A stretch of 8,833 bases of DNA from JACDBE01 sp051002015 (GCA_051002015.1 JBPCMS010000102.1:1-8833), one strand, 5' to 3'. Positions 1 to 7,401 are shown, counted from the stretch's first letter. Notes: generated from the sequence alone by a model not told the origin. Made by a program: numbers and translations.

Positions 1-796
1 GCCGCCGGTAGCCGAGCGAGCCCACGATGTCTCGGCAGATCCTGATGGCGTCGTTCTCGTCCTCGGCCACGTAATCGGCCAGCCCGGACACGGTGGCATG
101 CATCTCGGCGCCGCCCAGGGCCTCCTCATCGGCATCCTCGCCGGTCGCCATCTTCACCAAGGGCGGCCCCGCCAGGAACACCTTGGAGGCGTTGCGGATC
201 ATCACCACGTGGTCGGACATCCCGGGGAGGTAGGCGCCTCCTGCGGTGGAGTTGCCGAACACGATCGAGATGGTGGGGATCCGGGCGGCGGAGAGCCGGG
301 TGAGGTTTCGGAAGGTGGCGCCGCCGGGGACGAAGATGTCGGCCTGGTTGGGCAGGTCGGCGCCGCCGGACTCCACCAGATAGATCAGCGGCAGGCGGTT
401 GTCGGCGGCGATCTCGTGGGCACGAAGCCCCTTGGCCAGCCCGATCGGGTTCACCGCTCCCCCGCGCACCGTCGGGTCGGAGGCAAGGATCAGACACACC
501 ACGCCGCCGACCACCCCGATCCCGGCAACGGCTCCCCCGCCGACCGGGAACGCGGTCAGGGCGCCTGCGATCGGGGACAGCTCGAGGAAGGGGCTGTCGC
601 GGTCGATGATCCGGTCGATGCGCTCCCTGGCAAGCAGCCTGCCCCGGCTGCGGTGGCGGGCGACGTACTGTTCGCCGCCCCCGGCGACCGCCTCGGCGAT
701 CAGCGCCTCGAGACCGGCGATGTGGCCGAGCATCGCCTTCCGATTTCGCCCGAAGGCTTCCGATGTGGTGTTGACGTCGTTGGCGATTGCCGTCAT
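1..796 (-). CDS. Acyl-CoA carboxylase, carboxyltransferase (beta) subunit, N-terminal part (AccD1/AccD2-like)
   Basis: The reading frame is open from an ATG at 796-794 to the left edge. It gives 265 residues of a protein usually about 510-540 long, so the C-terminal half is missing. Carboxyltransferase subunits move the carboxyl group from biotin (carried by a separate alpha subunit) to an acyl-CoA such as 3-methylcrotonyl-, propionyl- or acetyl-CoA in the cytoplasm. Visible family blocks are RGRLLARERID and DSPFLELSP near the N terminus, then LVESGGADLP, FVPGG, GNSTAGGAYLPGMSDHVV, FLAGPPLVKMATGE and LGGAEMHA. The GNSTAGGAY block is the Gly-rich acyl-CoA-binding oxyanion region of the crotonase-like fold. 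The wording is closest to my memory of mycobacterial AccD1/AccD2 (methylcrotonyl-CoA type), but the substrate cannot be set from half a protein. The start is fixed by an in-frame TAG four codons upstream. There is no Shine-Dalgarno sequence, so the mRNA may be leaderless. The biotin-carrying partner would lie outside the window. Confidence 0.93.
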   Translation of the reverse strand, partial: MTAIANDVNTTSEAFGRNRKAMLGHIAGLEALIAEAVAGGGEQYVARHRSRGRLLARERIDRIIDRDSPFLELSPIAGALTAFPVGGGAVAGIGVVGGVVCLILASDPTVRGGAVNPIGLAKGLRAHEIAADNRLPLIYLVESGGADLPNQADIFVPGGATFRNLTRLSAARIPTISIVFGNSTAGGAYLPGMSDHVVMIRNASKVFLAGPPLVKMATGEDADEEALGGAEMHATVSGLADYVAEDENDAIRICRDIVGSLGYRR

Positions 797-805
797 GAGC
801 CGCGC

Positions 806-811
806 AAGCTA
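806..811 (-). promoter_or_regulatory. Candidate -10 element of the carboxylase gene (leaderless)
   Basis: On the minus strand TAGCTT, matching TANNNT, lies nine bases before the ATG at 796. No Shine-Dalgarno sequence lies between them. A transcript starting 7-8 bases after this hexamer would begin almost at the start codon. No recognisable -35 box is seen. The same arrangement occurs before lig and vapB in this window. Confidence 0.3.
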
Positions 812-856
812 GTCGGCCACGCCACCGACCGTACGGGGGGAGAGCATCGGGTGGCG

Positions 857-877
857 CGGGTCGGGGTGACCGACCCG
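857..877 (-). terminator. GC hairpin after the HtrA-like gene, no U-tract
   Basis: Perfect 8-bp inverted repeat: CGGGTCGG at 857-864 and CCGACCCG at 870-877, with a 5-base loop. It lies 20 bases past the stop of the minus-strand protease gene and before the carboxylase start. No run of T follows on the minus strand. It is therefore either a U-less actinobacterial-type intrinsic terminator or an mRNA 3'-end stabiliser. The structure is seen; the function is inferred. Confidence 0.45.
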
Positions 878-897
878 GGCCGTTCCCTTCGGATCGA

Positions 898-2499
898 TCA
901 GCCCCCGGTGAGGTTGAAGGTGTTGAAGGCGGTGTCGAGGGCCTCGAGGTCGGCCTCGATCACGATCTGGGCCAGCACCACCACCGTCGTCGAGGCGTCC
1001 GCCGGCTGCGACACCAGGGTGACGATGTCCGATGTGCCGCCGGCGCAATCCAGCCACAGCTGGTACCTGCCGACGAAGACGCCGTCGTCATAGTCGGTGA
1101 TTCCCCCGTCGGAGCAGTCGCTGGGGAACGACCACTCCACCAGGGTTTCGTCGATCCCGTGGCTGGGATCGAGGGCGAAGAAGAGCAGCCCCGAGTCGTC
1201 ATACCCACCCAGGAAGCCTTCCCGGTCGACGGCGGCGGCGATGTACGGCACCACCACCCCGTCCTCGTCGGCCGGGGCGGTGTCGCGGTCGCTCCACTCC
1301 ACCGGAACGCTGACCACGATGGTGCCGGTGTCGTCGGTCACGCTCTCGTAACCGCTGTAGGTGGCGGGGCCGGTGGCGTCGATCTCGTCCTCGAGCTCCT
1401 CGGCGAAGGAGAAGGCCAGCGTGATCGGCTCATCACCGTTGATCTCGCCGCGCAGCACCTCGGAGGTGTCCCAGCGCAGAACCTCGACGTTCATGGGCCG
1501 GTTGGGGCCGGCGGTCCGGAGCACGTCGCAGTAGTCCTTGAAGGTGCCGTCGGCCCCCATCGGCAGCCCGTTGAGCGTGGTGATGATGTCACCGGGCAGG
1601 ATGTCGGCGTTGGCCGCAGGCGACCCGGCGGTCACCCCCGCCACCCAGATGCCGGAGATGCCGATCGACTCGTCGAAGACGGCCCACCCGTTGATGCCGA
1701 GCGATTCGACGTCGCCGCTCTCCATCTGGTCGACCACGGGGGCAGCCAGGTCATGGGCGATGGCATAGAACTGGGCGGTGGTGGTGGCGATGGCTCCGCC
1801 GGCGTAGTTGACCCCGACCACGCGGCCGTCGCTGGAGATCAGCGGGCCGCCCGAGTTGCCGGGCTGGATGTTGGCGTCGTGCTCGATGGTGTGATCGATC
1901 GAGGAGGTCCCGGTGATGTCGCCGGCTGCCTCGGCCTTGGCCACGATCCCCCTGGTGAGGGTGAACTGCGGGTCACCCAGCGGGTACCCGGCGGCGTACA
2001 CGTCGAGACCGGCGGTGATCTCGCCGTCGTACCACTCCAGGTAGGGCAGCGGCTCGCGCTCGTTGATGTCGATGAGAGCCAGGTCGTTGCACTCGGAAAC
2101 GCCGATGATCCTGGCGTTGTAGCTGTCGGTGGTGTCGCCGCCGATGAACACCTCGAGCGTGGCGGCACCGGCCACCACGTGGTTGTTGGTCACGGCGAGC
2201 CCATCGGGGCTGATGATGAACCCGCTGCCGGCGCCGGAGCGGGCGGCGAAGCCCACCTCGGGATCGCGGAAGCTGCCCTGGGCCACCACCTGGATCACCG
2301 CCGGTTGGACGTCCTGGAAGCTGGAGATCCCGGCGCTGCTGGTGGTCGTGGTCGCCTCGGCGGTGGTGGTGTCGCTGGCGGCGGTCGTCGTCGCCTGGGC
2401 AGCGGTGGTGTCGGTGGCGTCGTCGCCGCCACATGCGGCCGCCACCAGCATCAACGCGGCGGCGGCAAGCGTCCAGCGCACGGTTGCATGTCGAGTCAA
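898..2499 (-). CDS. HtrA/DegP-like serine protease lipoprotein with PDZ domain
   Basis: The 533-residue product is a trypsin-fold (MEROPS S1C-like) protease predicted outside the membrane, where this family degrades or processes misfolded envelope proteins. Residues 1-23 form a lipoprotein signal (hydrophobic AAAALMLVAAAC, acylated Cys23). Residues 28-56 are a Thr/Ala linker. The protease domain follows, with His107 (TNNHVV), Asp139 (NDLAL) and Ser216 (GNSGGPL), so the triad is intact. A PDZ domain spans about 264-345 (GVTAGSPAANADILPGD). About 175 further residues (360-533) match no family I know; they contain two Cys (462, 485) that could pair. The frame stays open far upstream across the antisense of lig, so the start is a choice. 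TTG at 2499 gives a normal signal peptide and has a G-rich stretch (2504-2509) four bases upstream. GTG at 2520 or 2481 is possible. The gene is divergent from lig. Confidence 0.9.
   Translation of the reverse strand: MTRHATVRWTLAAAALMLVAAACGGDDATDTTAAQATTTAASDTTTAEATTTTSSAGISSFQDVQPAVIQVVAQGSFRDPEVGFAARSGAGSGFIISPDGLAVTNNHVVAGAATLEVFIGGDTTDSYNARIIGVSECNDLALIDINEREPLPYLEWYDGEITAGLDVYAAGYPLGDPQFTLTRGIVAKAEAAGDITGTSSIDHTIEHDANIQPGNSGGPLISSDGRVVGVNYAGGAIATTTAQFYAIAHDLAAPVVDQMESGDVESLGINGWAVFDESIGISGIWVAGVTAGSPAANADILPGDIITTLNGLPMGADGTFKDYCDVLRTAGPNRPMNVEVLRWDTSEVLRGEINGDEPITLAFSFAEELEDEIDATGPATYSGYESVTDDTGTIVVSVPVEWSDRDTAPADEDGVVVPYIAAAVDREGFLGGYDDSGLLFFALDPSHGIDETLVEWSFPSDCSDGGITDYDDGVFVGRYQLWLDCAGGTSDIVTLVSQPADASTTVVVLAQIVIEADLEALDTAFNTFNLTGG
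2336..2425 (-). repeat. Low-complexity Thr/Ala-coding tract in the HtrA-like linker
   Basis: On the plus strand this stretch is made of repeated GGT/GGC/GTC triplets, read on the minus strand as Thr and Ala codons (ACC, ACG, GCC) with a few Ser, Asp, Glu and Gln. It encodes the flexible linker between the lipid-anchored Cys23 and the protease domain. It is degenerate rather than a perfect microsatellite. A similar tract occurs in the second lipoprotein gene at 5796-5872. Confidence 0.5.
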
Positions 2500-2557
2500 G
2501 GTACCCCCCGTTTTCCTCACGCCCGTCGTCGCCCGGGTTCTCCAGGGCGAACGATGG

Positions 2558-2563
2558 ATCTTA
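2558..2563 (-). promoter_or_regulatory. Candidate -10 element for the HtrA-like gene
   Basis: On the minus strand TAAGAT fits TANNNT and sits about 60 bases before the chosen TTG start, within the 135 bp shared with the divergent lig gene. No good -35 hexamer is seen at 16-18 bases upstream. This is a weak call made from pattern alone. Confidence 0.2.
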
Positions 2564-2620
2564 ACCCCTGCGACGGGTGCGCGGAGGATGTCCGGTGCCA
2601 TATCTGTCACCGCCGGGCCG

Positions 2621-2626
2621 TACGAT
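2621..2626 (+). promoter_or_regulatory. Candidate -10 element of lig (leaderless)
   Basis: TACGAT lies eight bases before the lig ATG at 2635. The gap holds no Shine-Dalgarno sequence, so transcription would begin at or within two bases of the start codon, as in many actinobacterial leaderless mRNAs. No clear -35 box is visible. Confidence 0.4.
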
Positions 2627-2634
2627 CCCAATCC

Positions 2635-4182
2635 ATGCAGCGTGAGCCCGGTCTGGCCGCGGTCGTGGCCGCATCCGAAGCGGTCGGCGCCACCCGGTCG
2701 CGCCGGGCCAAGGTGGCCGTTCTGGCCGAGCTGCTCGCCACGGTCGACCCGGTCGAGCGGCCCGTCGCCGTCGCCTTCCTGGCGGGCGAGCCCCGCCAGG
2801 ACCGGCTCGGGATCGGCAGGGCGACCATCGCCGCCCTCGACGTGGCACCGTCTGCCCATCCGACCCTCACCCTGGCCGGCGCCGACGACACCCTCGAGAG
2901 CATCGCCGGTATCTCCGGCCCGGGCTCGGTGGGGCGGAGGCGTGACCTGCTCCACCGGCTGTTCGCCGCCGCCACCGCCGCCGAGCAGGACTTCCTCCGC
3001 CGGCTGCTGTTGCGCGAGCTGCGCCAGGGCTCGACCGAGGGGCTGATGGCCGAGGCGGTTGCCGCCGCCTCGGCCACCCCCCACGCCCTGGTGCGCCGGG
3101 CGGCGATGATCACCGGCGACCTGGTCGAAGCGACCTCGATCGCCTTCGAGGGGGGCGAGACCGCCCTCGGCAGGGTCCGCCTCCGCCTCCTGCGCCCCAT
3201 CCAACCGATGCTGGCCCAGACCGCCGACAGCCTCGACGCCGTCTTCCCTGCCGATGCGCCGATGTCGGTGGAGGCCAAGCTCGACGGAGCCCGCATCCAG
3301 ATCCACCGGCTGGGAGGCGACATCCGCATCTACACCCGCAACCTCAACGAGGTCACCGACCGCCTCCCCGAGATCGTGGAACGGGTAGCGGACCTCCCGG
3401 TGACGGCGGCGATCCTCGACGGGGAAGCCATCGCCCTTGGTCCCGATCACCGGCCGCTCCCCTTCCAGGCGACGATGTCGCGCTTCGGAACGAGCTCGGA
3501 CACAGCCGGGGAGCGGGACCGCCGATCGCTCACCCCCCGGTTCTTCGACGTCATCCACCTCGAAGGCTCCGACCTCATCGACCTTCCCCTGTCCGATCGG
3601 CTCGCTGCCCTCGACACCCTGCCCGCCGAGTTGCTGGTCGACCGGGTGTCCACCACCGACCTCGCCGTCGCCGCCGAATTCACCGACCGCACCCTCGCCG
3701 CCGGGCACGAGGGGGTGATGGTGAAACGGCTCGACGCCGCGTACGAGGCCGGGATGCGGGGCGGGGCGTGGCTCAAGGTGAAGCCGGTGCGCACCCTCGA
3801 TCTGGTTGTGCTCGCCGTGGAGTGGGGATCGGGGCGGAGGAGCGGCTGGCTCTCCAACCTCCACCTTGGGGCGCGTGATCCCACAGGCGGGTTCGTGATG
3901 CTGGGCAAGACGTTCAAGGGTCTCACCGACGCCATGCTCGCCTGGCAGACCGAGCACCTGCTCGGCCTCGAGACGGGGCGCCACGGGCATGTGGTCGAGG
4001 TTCGCCCCGAGTTGGTCGTCGAGATCGCCTTCGACGGGGTCCAGATCAGCCCCCGCTATCCAGGTGGGGTGGCGCTGCGGTTTGCCAGGGTCAAGGGCTA
4101 CCGGCCGGACAAGGATCCGACGGACGCCGACCCCATCGGCAGCGTGCTCGCCCTGCTCCCGGCGGTCGGCGACGGGAGCTGA
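2635..4182 (+). CDS. lig: ATP-dependent DNA ligase (LigB type)
   Basis: The 515-residue protein seals nicks in duplex DNA through a ligase-AMP intermediate. Nucleotidyltransferase motifs are in order: motif I EAKLDGAR with AMP-accepting Lys215; LDGEAIALG; motif III FFDVIHLEG from Phe303; motif IV EGVMVKR at 359-365; and motif V WLKVKP at 379-384. Residues 1 to about 190 form the Ala/Leu/Arg-rich helical DNA-binding domain. The C-terminal part (about 395-515) is the OB-fold, with VVEVRPELVVEIAFDGVQ and ending in LRFARVKGYRPDKDP. This architecture and length match the archaeal-like LigB of mycobacteria. It is not the LigD/Ku end-joining enzyme, and no Ku or polymerase gene is adjacent. Such ligases are usually accessory to NAD-dependent LigA. 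The frame is open well upstream, but ATG 2635 gives the expected N terminus and lies just after a -10-like box. The gene converges on the beta-helix lipoprotein gene. Confidence 0.95.
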   Translation: MQREPGLAAVVAASEAVGATRSRRAKVAVLAELLATVDPVERPVAVAFLAGEPRQDRLGIGRATIAALDVAPSAHPTLTLAGADDTLESIAGISGPGSVGRRRDLLHRLFAAATAAEQDFLRRLLLRELRQGSTEGLMAEAVAAASATPHALVRRAAMITGDLVEATSIAFEGGETALGRVRLRLLRPIQPMLAQTADSLDAVFPADAPMSVEAKLDGARIQIHRLGGDIRIYTRNLNEVTDRLPEIVERVADLPVTAAILDGEAIALGPDHRPLPFQATMSRFGTSSDTAGERDRRSLTPRFFDVIHLEGSDLIDLPLSDRLAALDTLPAELLVDRVSTTDLAVAAEFTDRTLAAGHEGVMVKRLDAAYEAGMRGGAWLKVKPVRTLDLVVLAVEWGSGRRSGWLSNLHLGARDPTGGFVMLGKTFKGLTDAMLAWQTEHLLGLETGRHGHVVEVRPELVVEIAFDGVQISPRYPGGVALRFARVKGYRPDKDPTDADPIGSVLALLPAVGDGS

Positions 4183-4203
4183 CCCGGCCGCCGGCTGCGA
4201 CCC

Positions 4204-5949
4204 TCAGCCCCCGGGTGTGGTCGTCGGCGGCGGCTCCACCGGTGCCTTGGTGTCGGTCGGTGCCGCCGATGTCGACGTGGTCGGCGTCGGGGACGGGGAC
4301 GGGGGCGGAGGGACGATCACCGGGCGCTCCACGATCAGGATGTCGGGGGTCAGCACCTCGACACCAGCCTGGTCAACCAACTTGTCGGACTCGGGCCGGC
4401 CGGATGCCAGATAGGCGCGGATGTGGATGATCACGTCGCCGGCGTCGCTCCCACCGGCGACGGTGGTGCTCTCGTCGTAGGGATGACCCACGGCGAAGCC
4501 CAGGATCTGCATCCCCAGATCGCCGTTGATCAGGAAGATCCGGCCGTTGATGTCGGCGGCGTTGGCGGCCGCCTCGGCATACCGTTCCGAGGACGCCACA
4601 CCGGATACGGACAGGTTGGTGGCGAGAATCCCGGGGACCTGAGCGGGGTCGCCGTTGTTCACGGCGGCGTAGGTCGCCTCGACCCGGATCATGGCCTGGG
4701 CGCTGACCTGGACGTAGTCGCCGGTGCCGCTGATCGCCTCGAATCCGGTCCCGTCGGAGATGCCGAGGTCGACCGACACGTTGTTCATCTGGATCGGCTG
4801 GGTGGACGGGCCCACCAGGTGGAAGCCGATGGCGACGTCGCGCATCGCCACGTTGCCGATCTGGCCCCAGGCCCCCTGCCCGGAGGGGCTGGAGAACACC
4901 GTGTCGGTGTCGGGGTTGACCACGGGGAAATCGAAGGACGACCCCATCCGCACCCCGGTGTGCATCCCCTCGAACGACACCGACTCGAGCACGAATGCGG
5001 AGGAGCGGGCCAGATGGAACCCGACGTTGTCATGGCGGGAGGCGATCGCCCCAAATACCCAGCTCCACGTGTTCCCATCGCCGTCGGGGCCGGGCACCAC
5101 CGGCCCCACGGCGGGACGGAAATCGATGTTGGTGAAGATGTTGCGGACGTCCGAGTCCTCGACCACGAACCCCTTGTTGTATCCGTAGAGGCTGACGCCG
5201 TCGACCCGGAGCGGTCCCCCGGTCTGCATGTAGAGGAAGTCGTAGTAGCGGTCGGCCACGACATCGGCGATGGTGACGTGATCGCCCCGCTCGATGAAGA
5301 AGGTGGGCGCCATCACCGGGACGTACTCGTCGACGAAGAAGGTCCTGGCGTTCTCGAATGACCGGTACCCGTACTCCCCGTCTATGGCCGAGATCTCGGC
5401 GTCCGACGGCATCGGTTGCTGATCGTACGACAGCCACAGACCCCTGACCGTGGTCCCGGTGCCCAGGCGAAAGGCGGGCTGATCGTTGTCGATGGGGCGG
5501 ATCAGGATCTTGACCCCCACCAGGTCGGTGTCGGGCCAGGGGTAGGGGCCGCTCGGGTCGATGGTCGGCCCTGCCGGGCTCCCCACCAGCGCCACCCCCG
5601 ATGGCAGCGAGACGGTGCCGTTCAGCACGTATCCGCCCTGCCCGCCGTCGGGGGGCACCACCACCGTACCGCCGTTCTCGGCGGCGGCGTCGACCGCCGC
5701 CTGGAAGGCCCCGGTGTTGTCGCTCCGACCGTCTGCGATGGCCCCGAAGTCGGTGACGTCGAACCGGGCGCCCACCGTCACCGGGGGCGGCGGAGGCGCC
5801 GTCGTGGTGGTCGCCGTGGTCGCCGCCGTGGTTGCGGTGGTGGTCGAGGGGGCGGGTTGGGTGGCGTCGACGTTGTCGCCCCCGCTGCACGACCCCGCCA
5901 GCAGCCCGAGTGCGGCCACCACCGCTCCCTGTCGAATCCATCGTCGCAT
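4204..5949 (-). CDS. Lipoprotein with pectate-lyase-like right-handed beta-helix
   Basis: The 581-residue product begins with a lipoprotein signal (residues 1-21, LLAGSC, Cys21). A Thr/Ala/Pro linker follows (about 30-58). Then comes FDVTDFGAIADGRSDNTGAF, the entry motif of pectate-lyase-3/GH55-type beta-helix proteins, with its AFQAAVDAA helix. The long body to about residue 540 alternates short beta-rich segments with Gly/Asn turns, as in stacked helix rungs. The end (547-581) is a Pro/Thr/Ser-rich tail. The protein is expected on the outer face of the membrane, where this fold commonly binds or cleaves polysaccharide. I see no assignable catalytic residues, so substrate and activity are unknown; an adhesin or structural role is equally possible. 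The ATG at 5949 is chosen because it directly precedes the signal peptide; the ribosome site is weak (GGGG only). The gene is probably monocistronic, 145 bp downstream of the dehydrogenase, with a hairpin between. Confidence 0.82.
   Translation of the reverse strand: MRRWIRQGAVVAALGLLAGSCSGGDNVDATQPAPSTTTATTAATTATTTTAPPPPPVTVGARFDVTDFGAIADGRSDNTGAFQAAVDAAAENGGTVVVPPDGGQGGYVLNGTVSLPSGVALVGSPAGPTIDPSGPYPWPDTDLVGVKILIRPIDNDQPAFRLGTGTTVRGLWLSYDQQPMPSDAEISAIDGEYGYRSFENARTFFVDEYVPVMAPTFFIERGDHVTIADVVADRYYDFLYMQTGGPLRVDGVSLYGYNKGFVVEDSDVRNIFTNIDFRPAVGPVVPGPDGDGNTWSWVFGAIASRHDNVGFHLARSSAFVLESVSFEGMHTGVRMGSSFDFPVVNPDTDTVFSSPSGQGAWGQIGNVAMRDVAIGFHLVGPSTQPIQMNNVSVDLGISDGTGFEAISGTGDYVQVSAQAMIRVEATYAAVNNGDPAQVPGILATNLSVSGVASSERYAEAAANAADINGRIFLINGDLGMQILGFAVGHPYDESTTVAGGSDAGDVIIHIRAYLASGRPESDKLVDQAGVEVLTPDILIVERPVIVPPPPSPSPTPTTSTSAAPTDTKAPVEPPPTTTPGG
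4210..4308 (-). repeat. Pro/Thr/Ser-coding low-complexity tail
   Basis: This is the 3' end of the beta-helix lipoprotein gene. It encodes a run of Pro with Ser and Thr, then alternating Thr, Ser, Ala and Pro up to the final PPPTTTPGG. It resembles wall-spanning or glycosylated linkers, but here it forms the very C terminus with no following domain or sorting signal. Confidence 0.5.
5796..5872 (-). repeat. Low-complexity Thr/Ala/Pro-coding tract near the lipoprotein N terminus
   Basis: Repeated GTC/GTG/GCC-like triplets on the plus strand read as Thr, Ala and Pro codons on the minus strand. They encode the linker after the lipidated Cys21, including five consecutive Pro. The composition mirrors the linker of the HtrA-like lipoprotein at 2336-2425. 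Confidence 0.5.
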
Positions 5950-6002
5950 CGCCCCGAACTCTAGGAAGCTGTGGTTCTCTCCCCGCCCCCGCTGCCTCCT
6001 TT

Positions 6003-6021
6003 CCCCTCCCATTGGGAGGGG
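6003..6021 (-). terminator. GC hairpin after the acyl-CoA dehydrogenase gene, no U-tract
   Basis: Perfect 8-bp stem: CCCCTCCC at 6003-6010 and GGGAGGGG at 6014-6021, with a 3-base loop. It lies 73 bases past the dehydrogenase stop and 53 bases before the next minus-strand start. No T-run follows on the minus strand. A second inverted repeat (GCCTCGG 6023-6029, CCGAGGC 6052-6058) lies next to it and could form a tandem structure. It is probably a terminator separating the two genes. Confidence 0.5.
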
Positions 6022-6094
6022 TGCCTCGGCTCGGCGAGGTGGGGTGGGATACCGAGGCCCCGGCCACTACGGTCCGGCTGCCCTCCCCGCCTGC

Positions 6095-7240
6095 TCAGGT
6101 CACCGGGAGGCCGAGGCCTCTGCTGATGATGAGGCGCTGGATCTCGGAGGTCCCTTCGCCGATCTCGAGGATCTTGGCGTCGCGGTAGAAGCGGGCCACC
6201 GGACTCTCCTCGATGAAGCCCGAGCCGCCGTGGACCTGGGTGGCGATCCTGGTGGCGGTCACCGCCGCCTCGGTGGCGTACAGCTTGGCAACCGAGGCTG
6301 CCTGGGTGATGTCCTCGCCGGCATCCCGCAGCGCCGCCGCCCGGTAGACCAGCAGGCGCCCCGCCTCGACCATCACCTGGATGTCGGCGATGGGGAAGGC
6401 CACCCCCTGGTTCCTCCCGATCGGCGCTCCGAAGGCGTGACGCTGCTTGGCGTAATCGACGCTGGCCTCGAGACAGGCTCTGATCAGACCGAGGGCGAGG
6501 GCGGCGATGGCGATCCTCCCCTCGTCGAGCACGGCGAGGAACTGGCGCAGTCCCCGACCCCGCTCCCCCAGCAGGTGGTCCGCAGGCACTCGGCAGGCGT
6601 CGAGCACCAGCCCGTGTGTGTCCGAGGCGTGCCATCCCATCTTGTGGTAGGCCGGTTCGACGATCAGCCCCGGGGTGCCTGCCGGGACCAGGATGGTGCT
6701 GATCTCGTCCTCGCCGGTGCGGGCGGTGACGCCGATCACCGAGGTGAGTGACGACCCCGAGTTGGTTATGAACGCCTTGGCACCGTCGATCACCCACTCG
6801 TCGCCGTCGAGGACGGCCCTGGTGCGGGTGGCTCCGGCATCCGACCCGGCGTCTGGCTCGGTGAGGCCGAAGGCGGCGAGGGCACGGCCGGCGAACAGAT
6901 CGGGGAGCCACCGCTCCCGTTGCTCCGGCGTGCCGTAGGAGACGATGGGGTTGATCCCCAACCCGACGGCGGCCTCGAGGGTGATGCCGATCGACTGGTC
7001 CACCTGGCCGATCTCCTCGATGGCGACGCACAGGCTGGTGAAGTCGCCACCGCCGCCGCCGATCTCCTCGGGGAAGGGCAGCCCGAACAGCCCCAGATCC
7101 CCCATCTTCCCCACCACGTCCTCAGGGAAGACGTGGTCCCGGTCCCACCGGGCGGCATGCGGTGCGATCTCGGCCTCGGCGAACTCGCCCACCACCTTGC
7201 GGAAGGCCTCATGCTCCTGGGAGAGCTCGAACGAGGTCAT
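6095..7240 (-). CDS. Acyl-CoA dehydrogenase (FAD-dependent)
   Basis: The 381-residue product has the normal length for this flavoenzyme family, which introduces an alpha-beta double bond into acyl-CoA thioesters and passes electrons to electron-transfer flavoprotein in the cytoplasm. The N-terminal helical domain ends around residue 120. The first family signature, AFGLTEPDAGSD, covers 123-134. The C-terminal domain carries QRHAFGAPIGRNQGVAFPIADIQ-type sequence, QVHGGSGFIEESPVARFYRD and IGEGTSEIQR. Glu362 is at the position of the catalytic base in short- and medium-chain enzymes. The sequence looks like the short/branched-chain group, but chain specificity cannot be read from it. ATG 7240 is preferred over an in-frame upstream ATG at 7318 because it has a strong Shine-Dalgarno and begins with the typical FELSQEHEAFR. 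The gene is divergent from the zinc peptidase. The nearest metabolic neighbour is the carboxylase about 5 kb away. Confidence 0.95.
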   Translation of the reverse strand: MTSFELSQEHEAFRKVVGEFAEAEIAPHAARWDRDHVFPEDVVGKMGDLGLFGLPFPEEIGGGGGDFTSLCVAIEEIGQVDQSIGITLEAAVGLGINPIVSYGTPEQRERWLPDLFAGRALAAFGLTEPDAGSDAGATRTRAVLDGDEWVIDGAKAFITNSGSSLTSVIGVTARTGEDEISTILVPAGTPGLIVEPAYHKMGWHASDTHGLVLDACRVPADHLLGERGRGLRQFLAVLDEGRIAIAALALGLIRACLEASVDYAKQRHAFGAPIGRNQGVAFPIADIQVMVEAGRLLVYRAAALRDAGEDITQAASVAKLYATEAAVTATRIATQVHGGSGFIEESPVARFYRDAKILEIGEGTSEIQRLIISRGLGLPVT

Positions 7241-7243
7241 TGG

Positions 7244-7255
7244 CTCCTTACCTCC
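7244..7255 (-). promoter_or_regulatory. Double Shine-Dalgarno that sets the dehydrogenase start
   Basis: On the minus strand GGAGGT (7255-7250) lies nine bases before ATG 7240, and AAGGAG (7249-7244) lies three bases before it. The first has the better spacing. This supports the start at 7240 rather than the in-frame ATG 26 codons upstream. Confidence 0.6.
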
Positions 7256-7263
7256 GGGGTCCG

Positions 7264-7297
7264 ACTGCGGTACATCGTCGACGCAGCAGGTCGCAGT
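7264..7297. promoter_or_regulatory. Dyad in the divergent dehydrogenase/peptidase region (possible operator)
   Basis: ACTGCG at 7264-7269 is inverted as CGCAGT at 7292-7297. The palindrome CGTCGACG (7276-7283) lies close to the centre. It sits in the 171 bp between two divergent starts, where a repressor of the dehydrogenase could bind. The arms are only 6 bp and in GC-rich DNA this can arise by chance. Confidence 0.18.
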
Positions 7298-7401
7298 GGC
7301 AAACGCGCCCGGCGGCATCTCACCGAAAATTGAGCGGGCCAGGCGTACCGTCCCGCCTGCGGGTCGCGATCGGGTAAATTTCTGGCGGCAGACGGCCGAT
7401 C

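Noticed and set aside
98..1093. Plus-strand open frame over the carboxylase gene
   Set aside because: The opposite strand encodes an unmistakable carboxyltransferase; this frame is Gly/His/Asp-rich shadow coding.
1159..2634. Plus-strand open frame extending lig about 490 codons upstream
   Set aside because: It is antisense to the HtrA-like gene, Gly/Val/Asp-rich and repetitive, and lig has a natural start at 2635 with a -10-like box just before it.
2500..3990. Minus-strand open frame upstream of the HtrA-like protein, covering most of lig in antisense
   Set aside because: It reads through a gene with all ligase motifs in the sense strand, is Gly/Arg/His/Glu-rich with no recognisable domain, and would place a signal peptide in the middle of a 1030-residue protein. 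It is a by-product of high GC.
4182..4216. Six-base inverted repeat (ACCCGG and CCGGGT) spanning the convergent ends of lig and the lipoprotein gene
   Set aside because: The arms are short with a 23-base loop and one lies inside coding sequence. It is too weak to call a bidirectional terminator in this GC-rich DNA.
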